Of a stretch of DNA of 64,000 bases, positions 9,190-17,463 are shown in pieces. The notes beneath the pieces are model-generated. The model ran no database searches. It saw only the letters and a program-made list of their open reading frames with translations, and was not told the origin of the DNA. Origin of the DNA: Roseinatronobacter bogoriensis DSM 18756 (GTDB taxonomy: Bacteria > Pseudomonadota > Alphaproteobacteria > Rhodobacterales > Rhodobacteraceae); assembly GCF_004366635.1 (NCBI RefSeq), contig NZ_SORN01000010.1, forward strand, positions 62,001-126,000. Reading direction: 5' to 3'. The first letter of the stretch is position 1, and each line of letters begins with the position of its first letter. A program made the position numbers and the translations under genes.

Positions 9190-11307
9190 TCAGGGGCGCA
9201 GTGACGGATCACGCGAACGTACAATTTGCGCGACCGCCGTTTCAGCTTCGAGGGCCGTCAACACCTGATGCAGATGCGAGATGCCGCGCAGCTCCAATTC
9301 TACCAGCAGGCGATAGAAATCAGGCTTACGATCCACGAACCTCAGATCAGAGATATTGGCCTTATGCTCTCCGATCAAGCTACAGACGCGCCCAAGTACG
9401 CCTGCGTCATTGGAAATCGTCAGATCAAGCGACACGCCATAGACTGCCGGATGCGTTCCATCCAGCCAATGCAGGTCGATCCAGCGTTCAGGTTGGTCTT
9501 CATATTCGGCCAGCGCCTCGCAATCCATCGAATGGGCAACCACGCCCTTGCCTCGATAGGTGATCCCGATAATGCGTTCACCCGGCAGGGGCTGGCAACA
9601 GGGTGCGCGGCGAAAGGACTGGTCCGCCTGCAACCCGACAACCGGGCGCGCCGCATCGACTTCGGGTTCGTGCAAGGTGGTTTCGGGATAGAGCGCATTG
9701 ACCACTTGGCGCGCACTGAGTTCGGCCGAACCGACGCGGGCGCGCAATTCCGCGGCATTCGGCACGCTCAGCAGTTTTGCGGCTGTTGTCAGAGCCTTGG
9801 CGCTAAGTTCACGCCCGGCCCCGTCAAAGGCCAGACGCAACAATTCATTGCCCAGACGCATGAACCGTTCGCGGTCCTCATTGCGCAGCGACCGGCGAAT
9901 TGCCGATTTCGCGCGACCAGTCACCACAATATCAATCCAGCTGGATTGCGGGCGCTGCCCCTCGGCGGTGATGATCTCGACCGACTGGCCATTGCGCAGC
10001 CGGGTCCAGAGCGGCACGCGCAACCCGTCCACCTTGGCCGAGACACAGCCATCCCCGATGCGCGTATGGATCGCGTAAGCAAAGTCCAGTGGGGTCGCCC
10101 CACGCGGAAGCTGGATCACATCGCCCTTGGGGCTGAAGCAGAACACCTGATCGGAATACATTTCCAACTTCACATGTTCGAGAAAGGCGTCATGATCCTC
10201 TTCATTCTCGAACCCTTCGGTCAGGGTGCTGATCCATTTTGCCGGATCCACGGCAAACGGGTTCTCGCTGCGCTGGCCATCGCGGTAAGCCCAATGCGCG
10301 GCAACCCCTGCTTCGGCCACTTCGTGCATTTCCCGCGTACGGATCTGAATTTCAACGCGCTTGCCATCGCGCCCGGACACTGTGGTGTGGATGGAACGAT
10401 AGCCGTTGGATTTGGGCTGGCTGATATAGTCCTTGAAACGCCCCGGCACGGCAGTCCACCGACGGTGCACCGCCCCCAGCACGCGGTAGCAATCCTCGAA
10501 TTCAGCGGTGATGATACGAAAGCCGTAAATGTCAGACAAGCGCGAAAAGGCCAGATCTTTTTCCTGCATCTTGCGCCAGACGGAATATGGCTTCTTCGCA
10601 CGCCCATAAACATCGGCTGTGACTTTCGCGCGCTCCAGTTCTGCGCGGATATCGGCGCTGATGCGGTGCACAACATCGCCCGCCTCGCGCTGCAAGGTAA
10701 TGAAACGGCGCAGGATGGAGTTTCGTGCCTCGGGATTCAGTACGCGAAAGGCAAGGTCTTCCAGTTCCTCGCGCATCCATTGCATACCCATTCGGCCCGC
10801 AAGAGGGGCATAGATATCCATGGTTTCGCGGGCCTTTTGCGCCTGCTTGTCGGGTCGCATGGACCGGATCGTGCGCATATTGTGAAGGCGGTCTGCCAGC
10901 TTGACCAGAATCACCCGCAAATCGCGCGACATGGCGATCAGCAGCTTGCGTATATTCTCGGCCTGCTTCGCCTCGGACGATGATAACTGAAGATTGGTCA
11001 GCTTGGTGACCCCATCAACCAGTTCGGCAATCTCGTCGCCAAACAGGCGCGCGACTTCCGAATAGGTCGATTTCGTGTCTTCTATCGTGTCATGCAGCAG
11101 CGCGGTGATGATCGTCGCATCATCCAGACGCATCTCTGTCAGCAGGGCGGCAACAGCAACAGGATGCGTGAAATACGGCTCGCCCGAATGGCGAAACTGA
11201 CCTTCATGCATGGCCTCGCCATAAGCCCATGCTTCGCGGATCAGTTTCTCGTCACTTCGCGGATTGTAATTGCGCACAAGTGCGATCAGATCGTCTTGCG
11301 TGATCAC
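9190..11307 (-). CDS. rsh: Bifunctional (p)ppGpp synthetase/hydrolase, RelA/SpoT homologue
   Basis: A 705-residue protein with the full RSH domain order. The HD hydrolase domain has HDTIEDT (about residues 70-76). The synthetase domain has YSVWRKMQ and DIYGFRIIT. The TGS domain is FSPKGDVIQLPRGATPLDFAYAIHT (about 385-410), and the C-terminal ACT domain is about 630-700. An intact HDxxED motif argues for hydrolase activity; alphaproteobacteria normally have one bifunctional RSH. It produces and degrades the stringent-response alarmone. The gene follows rpoZ on the same strand, a classic rpoZ-spoT linkage. Confidence 0.96.
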   Translation of the reverse strand: MITQDDLIALVRNYNPRSDEKLIREAWAYGEAMHEGQFRHSGEPYFTHPVAVAALLTEMRLDDATIITALLHDTIEDTKSTYSEVARLFGDEIAELVDGVTKLTNLQLSSSEAKQAENIRKLLIAMSRDLRVILVKLADRLHNMRTIRSMRPDKQAQKARETMDIYAPLAGRMGMQWMREELEDLAFRVLNPEARNSILRRFITLQREAGDVVHRISADIRAELERAKVTADVYGRAKKPYSVWRKMQEKDLAFSRLSDIYGFRIITAEFEDCYRVLGAVHRRWTAVPGRFKDYISQPKSNGYRSIHTTVSGRDGKRVEIQIRTREMHEVAEAGVAAHWAYRDGQRSENPFAVDPAKWISTLTEGFENEEDHDAFLEHVKLEMYSDQVFCFSPKGDVIQLPRGATPLDFAYAIHTRIGDGCVSAKVDGLRVPLWTRLRNGQSVEIITAEGQRPQSSWIDIVVTGRAKSAIRRSLRNEDRERFMRLGNELLRLAFDGAGRELSAKALTTAAKLLSVPNAAELRARVGSAELSARQVVNALYPETTLHEPEVDAARPVVGLQADQSFRRAPCCQPLPGERIIGITYRGKGVVAHSMDCEALAEYEDQPERWIDLHWLDGTHPAVYGVSLDLTISNDAGVLGRVCSLIGEHKANISDLRFVDRKPDFYRLLVELELRGISHLHQVLTALEAETAVAQIVRSRDPSLRP

Positions 11308-11374
11308 GCCTGCGGCCCTTCCCTGCCTGCCAATCCAGCCCCTACACCGTGACGGCGCTGGGGGCCAGAGTGAC

Positions 11375-11734
11375 TCAGCCTGCCTGCCCTTGCGCTTCCA
11401 TCAGCGCGCGCAGCATCTGTTCTTCGCTCATGCCGTCCTGCTCGGGGGCGTCACGTTCGGCACCGCCCATCAGCAGGGCCATATCGTCATCCTCGGGCAT
11501 GTCGACTTCGATCTGCGTTTGCAGGCTTTCGATCATGCGCTCGCGCAGGTGGTCGGCAGATTGTGTTTCCTCTGCGATTTCACGCAGGGCAACGACGGGG
11601 TTCTTGTCATTGTCACGGTCCACCGTGATGGGTGCCCCTGCTGCGATTTCACGGGCGCGATGCGAAGCCAGAGCCACCAACTCGAAACGGTTGGGAACCT
11701 TGTCGACGCAATCTTCCACTGTTACGCGGGCCAT
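11375..11734 (-). CDS. rpoZ: DNA-directed RNA polymerase omega subunit
   Basis: A 119-residue protein starting MARVTVEDCVDKVPNRFELVALASHRAREIA, the conserved omega N-terminus. The C-terminal third is acidic and lineage-specific. I use ATG 11734; the longer in-frame ORF to 11926 would overlap folK and has no family resemblance. Omega helps assemble RNA polymerase and forms part of a ppGpp-binding site, which fits its place just upstream of rsh. Confidence 0.95.
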   Translation of the reverse strand: MARVTVEDCVDKVPNRFELVALASHRAREIAAGAPITVDRDNDKNPVVALREIAEETQSADHLRERMIESLQTQIEVDMPEDDDMALLMGGAERDAPEQDGMSEEQMLRALMEAQGQAG

Positions 11735-11832
11735 GATGTCTCTCCAGTCTGCCGGATATGTCGGATCAAGAGGGCTGCATACTGCGCCTGACAGGATAAG
11801 ACAAGCGCTTGCAGCGGCATTTCGGTGTGAAA

Positions 11833-12423
11833 TTACTGTGAAATTGGCCTGATTTCCGCCAAATCGGCCGGATCCAGCGCCGCATGCATCTGCGCCACGG
11901 TCTTTCCGACCACAGGATGGCGCCAATCGGGCGCGATATCCATTAACGGAACCAGAACGAAGGCGCGTTCATGCATACGCGGATGCGGCAAGATCAATTC
12001 TTTCGGGGCAAGGCGCATCTGATCCTCCAGATGCAGCCCCGCCCAATGCTGATAGCCGGCCAGATCAGGGCAGATTTGATCGCCGACCGCCAATAGGTCC
12101 AGATCCAGCACGCGCGGCCCCCAGCGCTGCTCACGCTTGCGCCCGGCCTGCAATTCGATCTCGTGCAGGATGTTCAGAATCGCTTCGGCGGGTTTATCGC
12201 TTTCACAAATGACTGCGGCGTTCACAAAATCGGGACCGGCACCCGGCGGAAAGCATGGGGTGCGATACACCTTGCTTTTGCCCACAACCTCATCTATTTT
12301 ATGTGAAATTTCGCATATCGCGGACCCGACCTGTTCTAACGTACTATCCTTTTGCCCGTGTAAGTTACCCCCAATGGCAATCATCACCGGATTGCAATTC
12401 TCGATGTTATCATTATTTCTCAT
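11833..12423 (-). CDS. folK: 6-hydroxymethyl-7,8-dihydropterin pyrophosphokinase (HPPK)
   Basis: Catalyses pyrophosphoryl transfer from ATP to hydroxymethyldihydropterin in folate synthesis. Family signatures are MIAIGGNLHG, VYRTPCFPP, DFVNAAVI, the strongly conserved RWGPRVLDLDLL with the Mg-binding Asp pair, and LPHPRMHERAFVLVPL. The start is uncertain: ATG 12423 gives 196 residues, ATG 12384 (MIAIGGN) gives the more usual HPPK N-terminus. It is divergent from the NYN gene. Confidence 0.93.
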   Translation of the reverse strand: MRNNDNIENCNPVMIAIGGNLHGQKDSTLEQVGSAICEISHKIDEVVGKSKVYRTPCFPPGAGPDFVNAAVICESDKPAEAILNILHEIELQAGRKREQRWGPRVLDLDLLAVGDQICPDLAGYQHWAGLHLEDQMRLAPKELILPHPRMHERAFVLVPLMDIAPDWRHPVVGKTVAQMHAALDPADLAEIRPISQ

Positions 12424-12526
12424 GTCAAGACGTGGCGCATTGTGAATCCCAAATGTTCTTTTTCACTATTTGAGCAGAACCTCATGCGTCATTACCCGAA
12501 ACACGTACAATTGTAAGGTAAATTAG

Positions 12527-13102
12527 ATGTTCTACAAAGACGAACGTCTTGCGCTTTTCATCGACGGCGCCAACCTCTACGCCGCCGGCAAAGCCCTGGG
12601 CTTCGACATTGACTATAAGTTGCTGCGCCAAGAATTCATGCGCCGTGGCAAACTTCTTCGCGCGTTCTACTACACGGCTCTTCTCGAAAACGAAGAATAT
12701 TCTCCGATCCGCCCACTGGTCGATTGGCTACACTATAATGGCTACAATATGGTGACAAAGACAGCCAAGGAGTACACGGACTCTCTGGGCCGCCGCAAAG
12801 TCAAAGGCAATATGGATATAGAACTGGCCGTGGATGCCATGGAACTGGCCCCAAGGCTTGATCATGCTGTGCTTTTCTCTGGCGATGGCGATTTCCGGCC
12901 TCTGGTCGAAAGCCTGCAACGTCAGGGGGTGCGCGTGTCTGTCGTCTCGACCATTCGCAGCCAACCACCCATGATCGCCGATGACCTGCGGCGTCAGGCC
13001 GACAATTTCATTGAGCTGGACGAGTTGCGCGATGTGATCGGTCGCCCACCGCGCGAACCACGCTTCGACAGAGAAGCCGATACGGAAATGTCGGAAAGCT
13101 GA
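12527..13102 (+). CDS. NYN/LabA-like PIN-fold ribonuclease
   Basis: A 191-residue protein of the NYN (DUF88/LabA) family. Acidic active-site positions are visible in LALFIDGANLYAAGKALGF (Asp of FIDGAN), in the middle KGNMDIELAVDAME, and in AVLFSGDGDFRPLV. The family is predicted to cut RNA through a metal-dependent PIN-like fold. The C-terminal 25 residues are charged and probably disordered. Monocistronic, transcribed away from folK. Confidence 0.88.
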   Translation: MFYKDERLALFIDGANLYAAGKALGFDIDYKLLRQEFMRRGKLLRAFYYTALLENEEYSPIRPLVDWLHYNGYNMVTKTAKEYTDSLGRRKVKGNMDIELAVDAMELAPRLDHAVLFSGDGDFRPLVESLQRQGVRVSVVSTIRSQPPMIADDLRRQADNFIELDELRDVIGRPPREPRFDREADTEMSES

Positions 13103-13378
13103 TAGCTGCCCACGCTCTGCAACCGCCAGTCATGATGCGCGCGCATCTGGCTGGCGTGTTGCGTTCAGTATGACAGATCACGTGGCCCATTGCGATCGAG
13201 GCCAACAAAATGGGCCAGAGGCGTTCAGGCACCTTGACCGGACCGCACACCACGCTAGCCTGCGACATAAATGCAAAGAATGCACAAGCATTCAGTATTT
13301 TTGTTGCTCTATGTCACACAAGCCCCTATGTAATGCTGCAAGCGCAAAATAGATATATCGATCAGATTGGAGTCTCCC

Positions 13379-15040
13379 ATGCCGCATGATGGACAAGCCT
13401 TGCACACACCGCTTATCGCAAACCTGCTTGACGTGACGCGCGCTGCATTACCCCCTGTGGAAGCTGCGCTGACAGACGCGCTGACGGTGATGCGTGACCG
13501 TATTGCACCCGGCGGCAAGGTCGATGCAACCTTGCTTGAATCGGACCAGTATGCCGCACATGGGCTGGCATGGCTGGCGACCTATGTCGAAAGTCTGCGT
13601 CAGATGCAGGGCTGGGCAGAACGCCTGCAAGACGAAAACCGCTTTGGCGAGATGGAACAGCTGATCTTGCAAATCGGGTTTGGCGAATACCTCAACCAGA
13701 TCGCTGGCGGGATTGCGATGAACCAGGGCGAAGTTGCAAGACTGGCTGATCTTGGTGTTGCCGTCGATCTGAATGATGGTGCCGCCGGACAGTTGCGCCG
13801 CGAAGGCAACACAAATGCCGCGCGCATGGCGCTGGTGGCTTGCATGCGTTCCAACCACGGACGCGCCACATTCGGTGCAACCGGGCTGGATGAAGAGCTG
13901 GAGATGATTCGTGACCAGTTCCGCCGCTATAGTGATGAGCAGATCGCCCCACATGCCCATGAGTGGCACCTGAAGGACGAACTGATCCCGATGGAGGTGA
14001 TCGAGCAGCTTTCCGAAATGGGTGTGTTTGGTCTGACCATTCCGGAAGAATTCGGCGGGCTGGGGATGCCGAAATCCGCTATGGTTGTGGTCTCGGAAGA
14101 ATTGTCGCGCGGTTATATTGGCGTAGGCAGCCTGGGCACCCGCACCGAGATTGCTGCGGAACTGATCCTCTGCGGTGGCACGGATGCGCAGAAAGAACAG
14201 TGGTTGCCCAAGCTGGCCTCGGGTGAAATTCTGCCGACAGCGGTGTTTACCGAGCCCAATACCGGGTCAGACCTTGGCGCATTGCGCACCCGCGCGGTCA
14301 AGTCGGGGGATGACTGGGAAATTACCGGCAACAAGACATGGATCACCCATGCCGCGCGCACCCATGTCATGACGGTTCTGGCGCGCACCATCCCCGACAC
14401 CACCGATTACCGTGGCCTGTCCATGTTCCTGGCCGAAAAGGAACCCGGCACGGATGAACACCCATTCCCCACCCCCGGCATGACGGGCGGCGAGATTGAG
14501 GTGCTGGGCTATCGCGGCATGAAGGAATACGAGCTTGGCTTTGATGGCTTCAAGGTCAAGGGCGAGAACCTGTTGGGCGGTGTCGAAGGTCAGGGCTTCA
14601 AGCAGTTGATGCAGACCTTTGAATCCGCGCGCATCCAGACGGCGGCGCGCGCCATCGGTGTGGCACAGAATGCACTGGAAGTGTCGATGCAATATGCCGA
14701 GGACCGCAAGCAATTCGGCAAGTCCCTGATCGAGTTTCCGCGCGTTGCCGCCAAGCTGGCCATGATGGCTGTTGAGATTATGATTGCGCGTCAGTTGACC
14801 TATTTCAGCGCCCGCGAAAAAGATGCCGAGCGCCGCTGTGATCTGGAAGCAGGCATGGCCAAGCTGTTGGGCGCGCGTGTGGCATGGGCGGCAGCCGATA
14901 ACGGCTTGCAGATACATGGCGGCAATGGCTTTGCGCTGGAATACCAGATCAGCCGCATCCTGTGCGATGCGCGCATTCTGAATATCTTTGAGGGCGCTGG
15001 CGAAATTCAGGCGCAGGTGATCACGCGGCGTCTGCTGTAA
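13379..15040 (+). CDS. mcd: Acyl-CoA dehydrogenase, probable (2S)-methylsuccinyl-CoA dehydrogenase
   Basis: A 553-residue flavoprotein. An N-terminal extension of about 160 residues precedes the acyl-CoA dehydrogenase core: FGLTIPEEFGGLGM, TAVFTEPNTGSDL, ITGNKTWITHA, AEDRKQFGKSL, and the C-terminal IFEGAGEIQ carrying the usual catalytic Glu. The length and extension fit methylsuccinyl-CoA dehydrogenase of the ethylmalonyl-CoA pathway better than ordinary 380-residue family members. That pathway is the acetyl-CoA assimilation route in many Rhodobacteraceae. Start ATG 13379 follows GGAG at 13369. No other pathway gene is adjacent, so the specific substrate remains an inference. Confidence 0.8.
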   Translation: MPHDGQALHTPLIANLLDVTRAALPPVEAALTDALTVMRDRIAPGGKVDATLLESDQYAAHGLAWLATYVESLRQMQGWAERLQDENRFGEMEQLILQIGFGEYLNQIAGGIAMNQGEVARLADLGVAVDLNDGAAGQLRREGNTNAARMALVACMRSNHGRATFGATGLDEELEMIRDQFRRYSDEQIAPHAHEWHLKDELIPMEVIEQLSEMGVFGLTIPEEFGGLGMPKSAMVVVSEELSRGYIGVGSLGTRTEIAAELILCGGTDAQKEQWLPKLASGEILPTAVFTEPNTGSDLGALRTRAVKSGDDWEITGNKTWITHAARTHVMTVLARTIPDTTDYRGLSMFLAEKEPGTDEHPFPTPGMTGGEIEVLGYRGMKEYELGFDGFKVKGENLLGGVEGQGFKQLMQTFESARIQTAARAIGVAQNALEVSMQYAEDRKQFGKSLIEFPRVAAKLAMMAVEIMIARQLTYFSAREKDAERRCDLEAGMAKLLGARVAWAAADNGLQIHGGNGFALEYQISRILCDARILNIFEGAGEIQAQVITRRLL

Positions 15041-15066
15041 CGCAGCCCCGATCATCAGTCTGACAT

Positions 15067-15104
15067 GGGGCGCGCGCGCGGTGGGGAGGAGCCGCGCGCG
15101 CCCC
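15067..15104. terminator. GC-rich hairpin between convergent genes
   Basis: GGGGCGCGCGCG (15067-15078) and CGCGCGCGCCCC (15093-15104) form a 12-bp stem with a 14-base loop between the ends of the acyl-CoA dehydrogenase and photolyase-like genes. It lacks a T tract, so it may be a weak or factor-assisted terminator. Confidence 0.45.
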
Positions 15105-15126
15105 CCAAGCATTTCATCTATAGCAA

Positions 15127-16335
15127 CTAGCGTTGGTGGATGATCTCGGGGATTTTCCTCTTCACCTTGAAAAACCCGGCTGTCGCATGGGGCCAGATGG
15201 CACTGTCCCAAGGGCGTTGCCACTCGCATAGCGTGATGCCAGCCGCGTCCAGCGCGGGTGCCGCCTCTCGCAACCAGTCGCGTAGCGGCCCCTCTGGCAC
15301 ATAGGGCGTTAGTATCTGGTCTGCGCCCGCCCGCTTTGCCCAGCGCGCCAGATCACCCGGCACGCCTGCGCGCAATCTGTCGGCCTGAAGCCCAGTGCGG
15401 CGCGCCGCGTCTGCCAGGGCCTCGGCCTCGAACGCCACAACATCCGCCGAGACAGGCAAAGGGGAACGCAAATGCGACGCGGCCAGCGTGGCAGCAGCGC
15501 AAATGTCATATGCAGACAGATCAAAATCCTCTACACGGCAATCCTCTTCGGTGATCAGCAACGCGGCGGGGCGCTTCGGGTCCGGGGCATAGGGCTGGCG
15601 CAGGGCTGCAACCGGGGGCAGCCCGTCAGGCTCTGACCCTTCAAGCCCCTGCACAACCTCAGTCAGATCGCTCTCGCGCGGGGTAAAGCGTTGGCCTGTG
15701 AATTTGGCAATATTCCAGCCCTGCGCGGCATAGGGCTTGCCCCGCGTGTGCAGCCCCGCCACCCAGCGCCAGCCAAGCGTGTTCGAGGCCGGGTCACCAT
15801 CCAACAAGTGCCGATAGAAGAAATCCGCCCCCAGCCGCCACGGCAGGCCCAAGCTGAATACCCAGATCGAGGCAAACCACATCCGCGCGTGATTGTGCAA
15901 ATACCCCGTCTCGACCAGTTCCTGTGCCCAGGCGTCGAAATATGCCAGACCCGTCTGCCCGGCTTCTGCATCGGCCACAGCACGGTGCTGCGCGCGGTCG
16001 TGGCGCAAGGCGTCCAGATCGCGCAATACACCCTCTCGGTAACGCGCCCAGACCACCGGACGCCGCTCCAGCCAGCCCTTGAAATAGCCCCGCCAGACCA
16101 CTTCCTGAATGAATTTCTCGGCCCCTTCCGGCCCGTGGGCAGCAAGGGCAGCCGCAACGACATCTTCTTCCAGCACCAGCCGGCGGCGCAGATAAGGCGA
16201 CAGGCCCGACACATCGCGGTGCTGATCCGGCCCATAATCATAATTCCGGCCCGCCGCATAGCGCCGCCCCATGCGCGGTACGAAAGCGGCCATGCGTGCC
16301 TCGCCCTCGGCCCGTGTTGCTGCCTGATATCGCAT
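15127..16335 (-). CDS. Photolyase/cryptochrome-like FAD protein with permuted domain order
   Basis: A 402-residue protein. Residues about 1-250 match the FAD-binding helical domain of photolyases: VSGLSPYLRRRL, FIQEVVWRGYFKG, GYLHNHARMWFASIW, DPASNTLGWRWVAG. There is no antenna domain in front. Instead residues about 257-400 look like an alpha/beta fold (LLITEEDCRVEDFDLSAYD, then GADQILTPYVPEGPLRDWL, AAGITLCEW) reminiscent of the part that normally precedes the FAD domain. It may be a DNA repair enzyme or a light sensor; the permutation is my inference. It sits downstream of the mutL-rmuC repair pair on the same strand. Confidence 0.75.
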   Translation of the reverse strand: MRYQAATRAEGEARMAAFVPRMGRRYAAGRNYDYGPDQHRDVSGLSPYLRRRLVLEEDVVAAALAAHGPEGAEKFIQEVVWRGYFKGWLERRPVVWARYREGVLRDLDALRHDRAQHRAVADAEAGQTGLAYFDAWAQELVETGYLHNHARMWFASIWVFSLGLPWRLGADFFYRHLLDGDPASNTLGWRWVAGLHTRGKPYAAQGWNIAKFTGQRFTPRESDLTEVVQGLEGSEPDGLPPVAALRQPYAPDPKRPAALLITEEDCRVEDFDLSAYDICAAATLAASHLRSPLPVSADVVAFEAEALADAARRTGLQADRLRAGVPGDLARWAKRAGADQILTPYVPEGPLRDWLREAAPALDAAGITLCEWQRPWDSAIWPHATAGFFKVKRKIPEIIHQR

Positions 16336-16404
16336 ATTCCCGCCTCTGACTTGCTGCTCTCGGGCGAAATAGCCTGCACCGCGCGGCCTTCAATCTGATG
16401 CGCG

Positions 16405-17463
16405 TTATTCGGGTGTCTTGGCGAAATCGAAATCATCCAGCCGCGCGCCGCGCCGTGTGATCTTGTCTGCTGATATGCGTATGTCCGACAAATCCCCCTG
16501 CACCTGCGCAAAATGCCCTTCCAGCTTGGCCACGCGTGCACCCAGACGGTTTGCATCTTCGACCAACAACTGCACCTCGCGGCGCACGGCGCGGGCCTCG
16601 TTGCGCAGGCGGGTGTCTTTCAAAACGGCGCGCAAGGTGACCAGCGTGGCCATACATGTCGACGGCGACACGACCCAAACCCGTGCAGCAAAACTTTCGC
16701 GCAGCACATCGGCCATATTGGCGTGCAGTTCCGCATAGACCGCTTCCGAGGGCAGGAACATCAGCGCGCCCTCTGCCGTCTCGCCCGGCAGGATGTAGCG
16801 ATCCGCAATGGCGCGGATATGCCCACGCAGGGCGCGCGACAGCGCGCGCCGCGCTTCGGCGCGCTGCGCGTCATCTGTGGCGCGGGTCAGCGCCTGCCAG
16901 GCTTCCAACGGGAATTTGGCATCCAGCGCAAGGGGTTGTTCCAGATGGATCAGCGCATCCACCCGCCGCCCGTTTGAAAGGGTCGCTTGCAGGCTATAGG
17001 CGTCAGGCGGCAGGGCATCGGCCAAAAGCGCCTCTAGCTGCACCTCGCCAAAGGCCCCGCGCGCCTGTTTGTTGGACAATATGTCCTGCAAACTCAGGAC
17101 ATTGCCCGAGAGCGCCTCGATCTTGGCCTGTGCGGCATCTATCACCTGCAACCGTTCGCGCAAGGCGCCCATACTGCTGGCCGTGGCCTGCGCGTTGCCC
17201 GCCAATGTATCGCCCATATAGCGGCCCATATCTGCAAGGCGCGCCTCAACCAGCCCGATCACCTGTGTCTGGCTTTGTGCCACCTGCCCCAGCCCGCCTG
17301 CAAGCTGCTGTTGGCTTTCGCCAAGGCTGGTCAGCCGCGCATCCAGCACCGCCAGCCGCCCCGAAAGCGGCCCCAGCACCCGCGCCAGCCGCCATAGCAC
17401 CCCAAGCGCCACCGCCCCCAACCCAAGCGCGATGAGTATAGGATCATCCCAAGACAGGGTCAT
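16405..17463 (-). CDS. rmuC: DNA recombination protein RmuC
   Basis: A 352-residue protein with an N-terminal membrane anchor (DDPILIALGLGAVALGVLWRL), a coiled-coil region (about residues 30-125) and the RmuC nuclease-like core: NKQARGAFGEVQLEALL, PLALDAKFPLEAWQAL, GALMFLPSEAVYAEL, VWVVSPSTCMATLVTLRAVLKD. RmuC limits inversions and DNA rearrangements and belongs to the PD-(D/E)XK superfamily. Its start overlaps the mutL stop by four bases, so the two are translationally coupled. Confidence 0.93.
   Translation of the reverse strand: MTLSWDDPILIALGLGAVALGVLWRLARVLGPLSGRLAVLDARLTSLGESQQQLAGGLGQVAQSQTQVIGLVEARLADMGRYMGDTLAGNAQATASSMGALRERLQVIDAAQAKIEALSGNVLSLQDILSNKQARGAFGEVQLEALLADALPPDAYSLQATLSNGRRVDALIHLEQPLALDAKFPLEAWQALTRATDDAQRAEARRALSRALRGHIRAIADRYILPGETAEGALMFLPSEAVYAELHANMADVLRESFAARVWVVSPSTCMATLVTLRAVLKDTRLRNEARAVRREVQLLVEDANRLGARVAKLEGHFAQVQGDLSDIRISADKITRRGARLDDFDFAKTPE

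Noticed and set aside
9226..10983. A 585-codon open frame on the plus strand opposite rsh
   Set aside because: It is entirely antisense to a well-conserved gene, has no domain or RBS, and reflects GC-rich codon structure.
13103..13378. A hidden gene in the gap between the NYN and acyl-CoA dehydrogenase genes
   Set aside because: Only a short minus-strand frame (13008-13268) that overlaps the NYN gene end; no RBS or recognisable protein.
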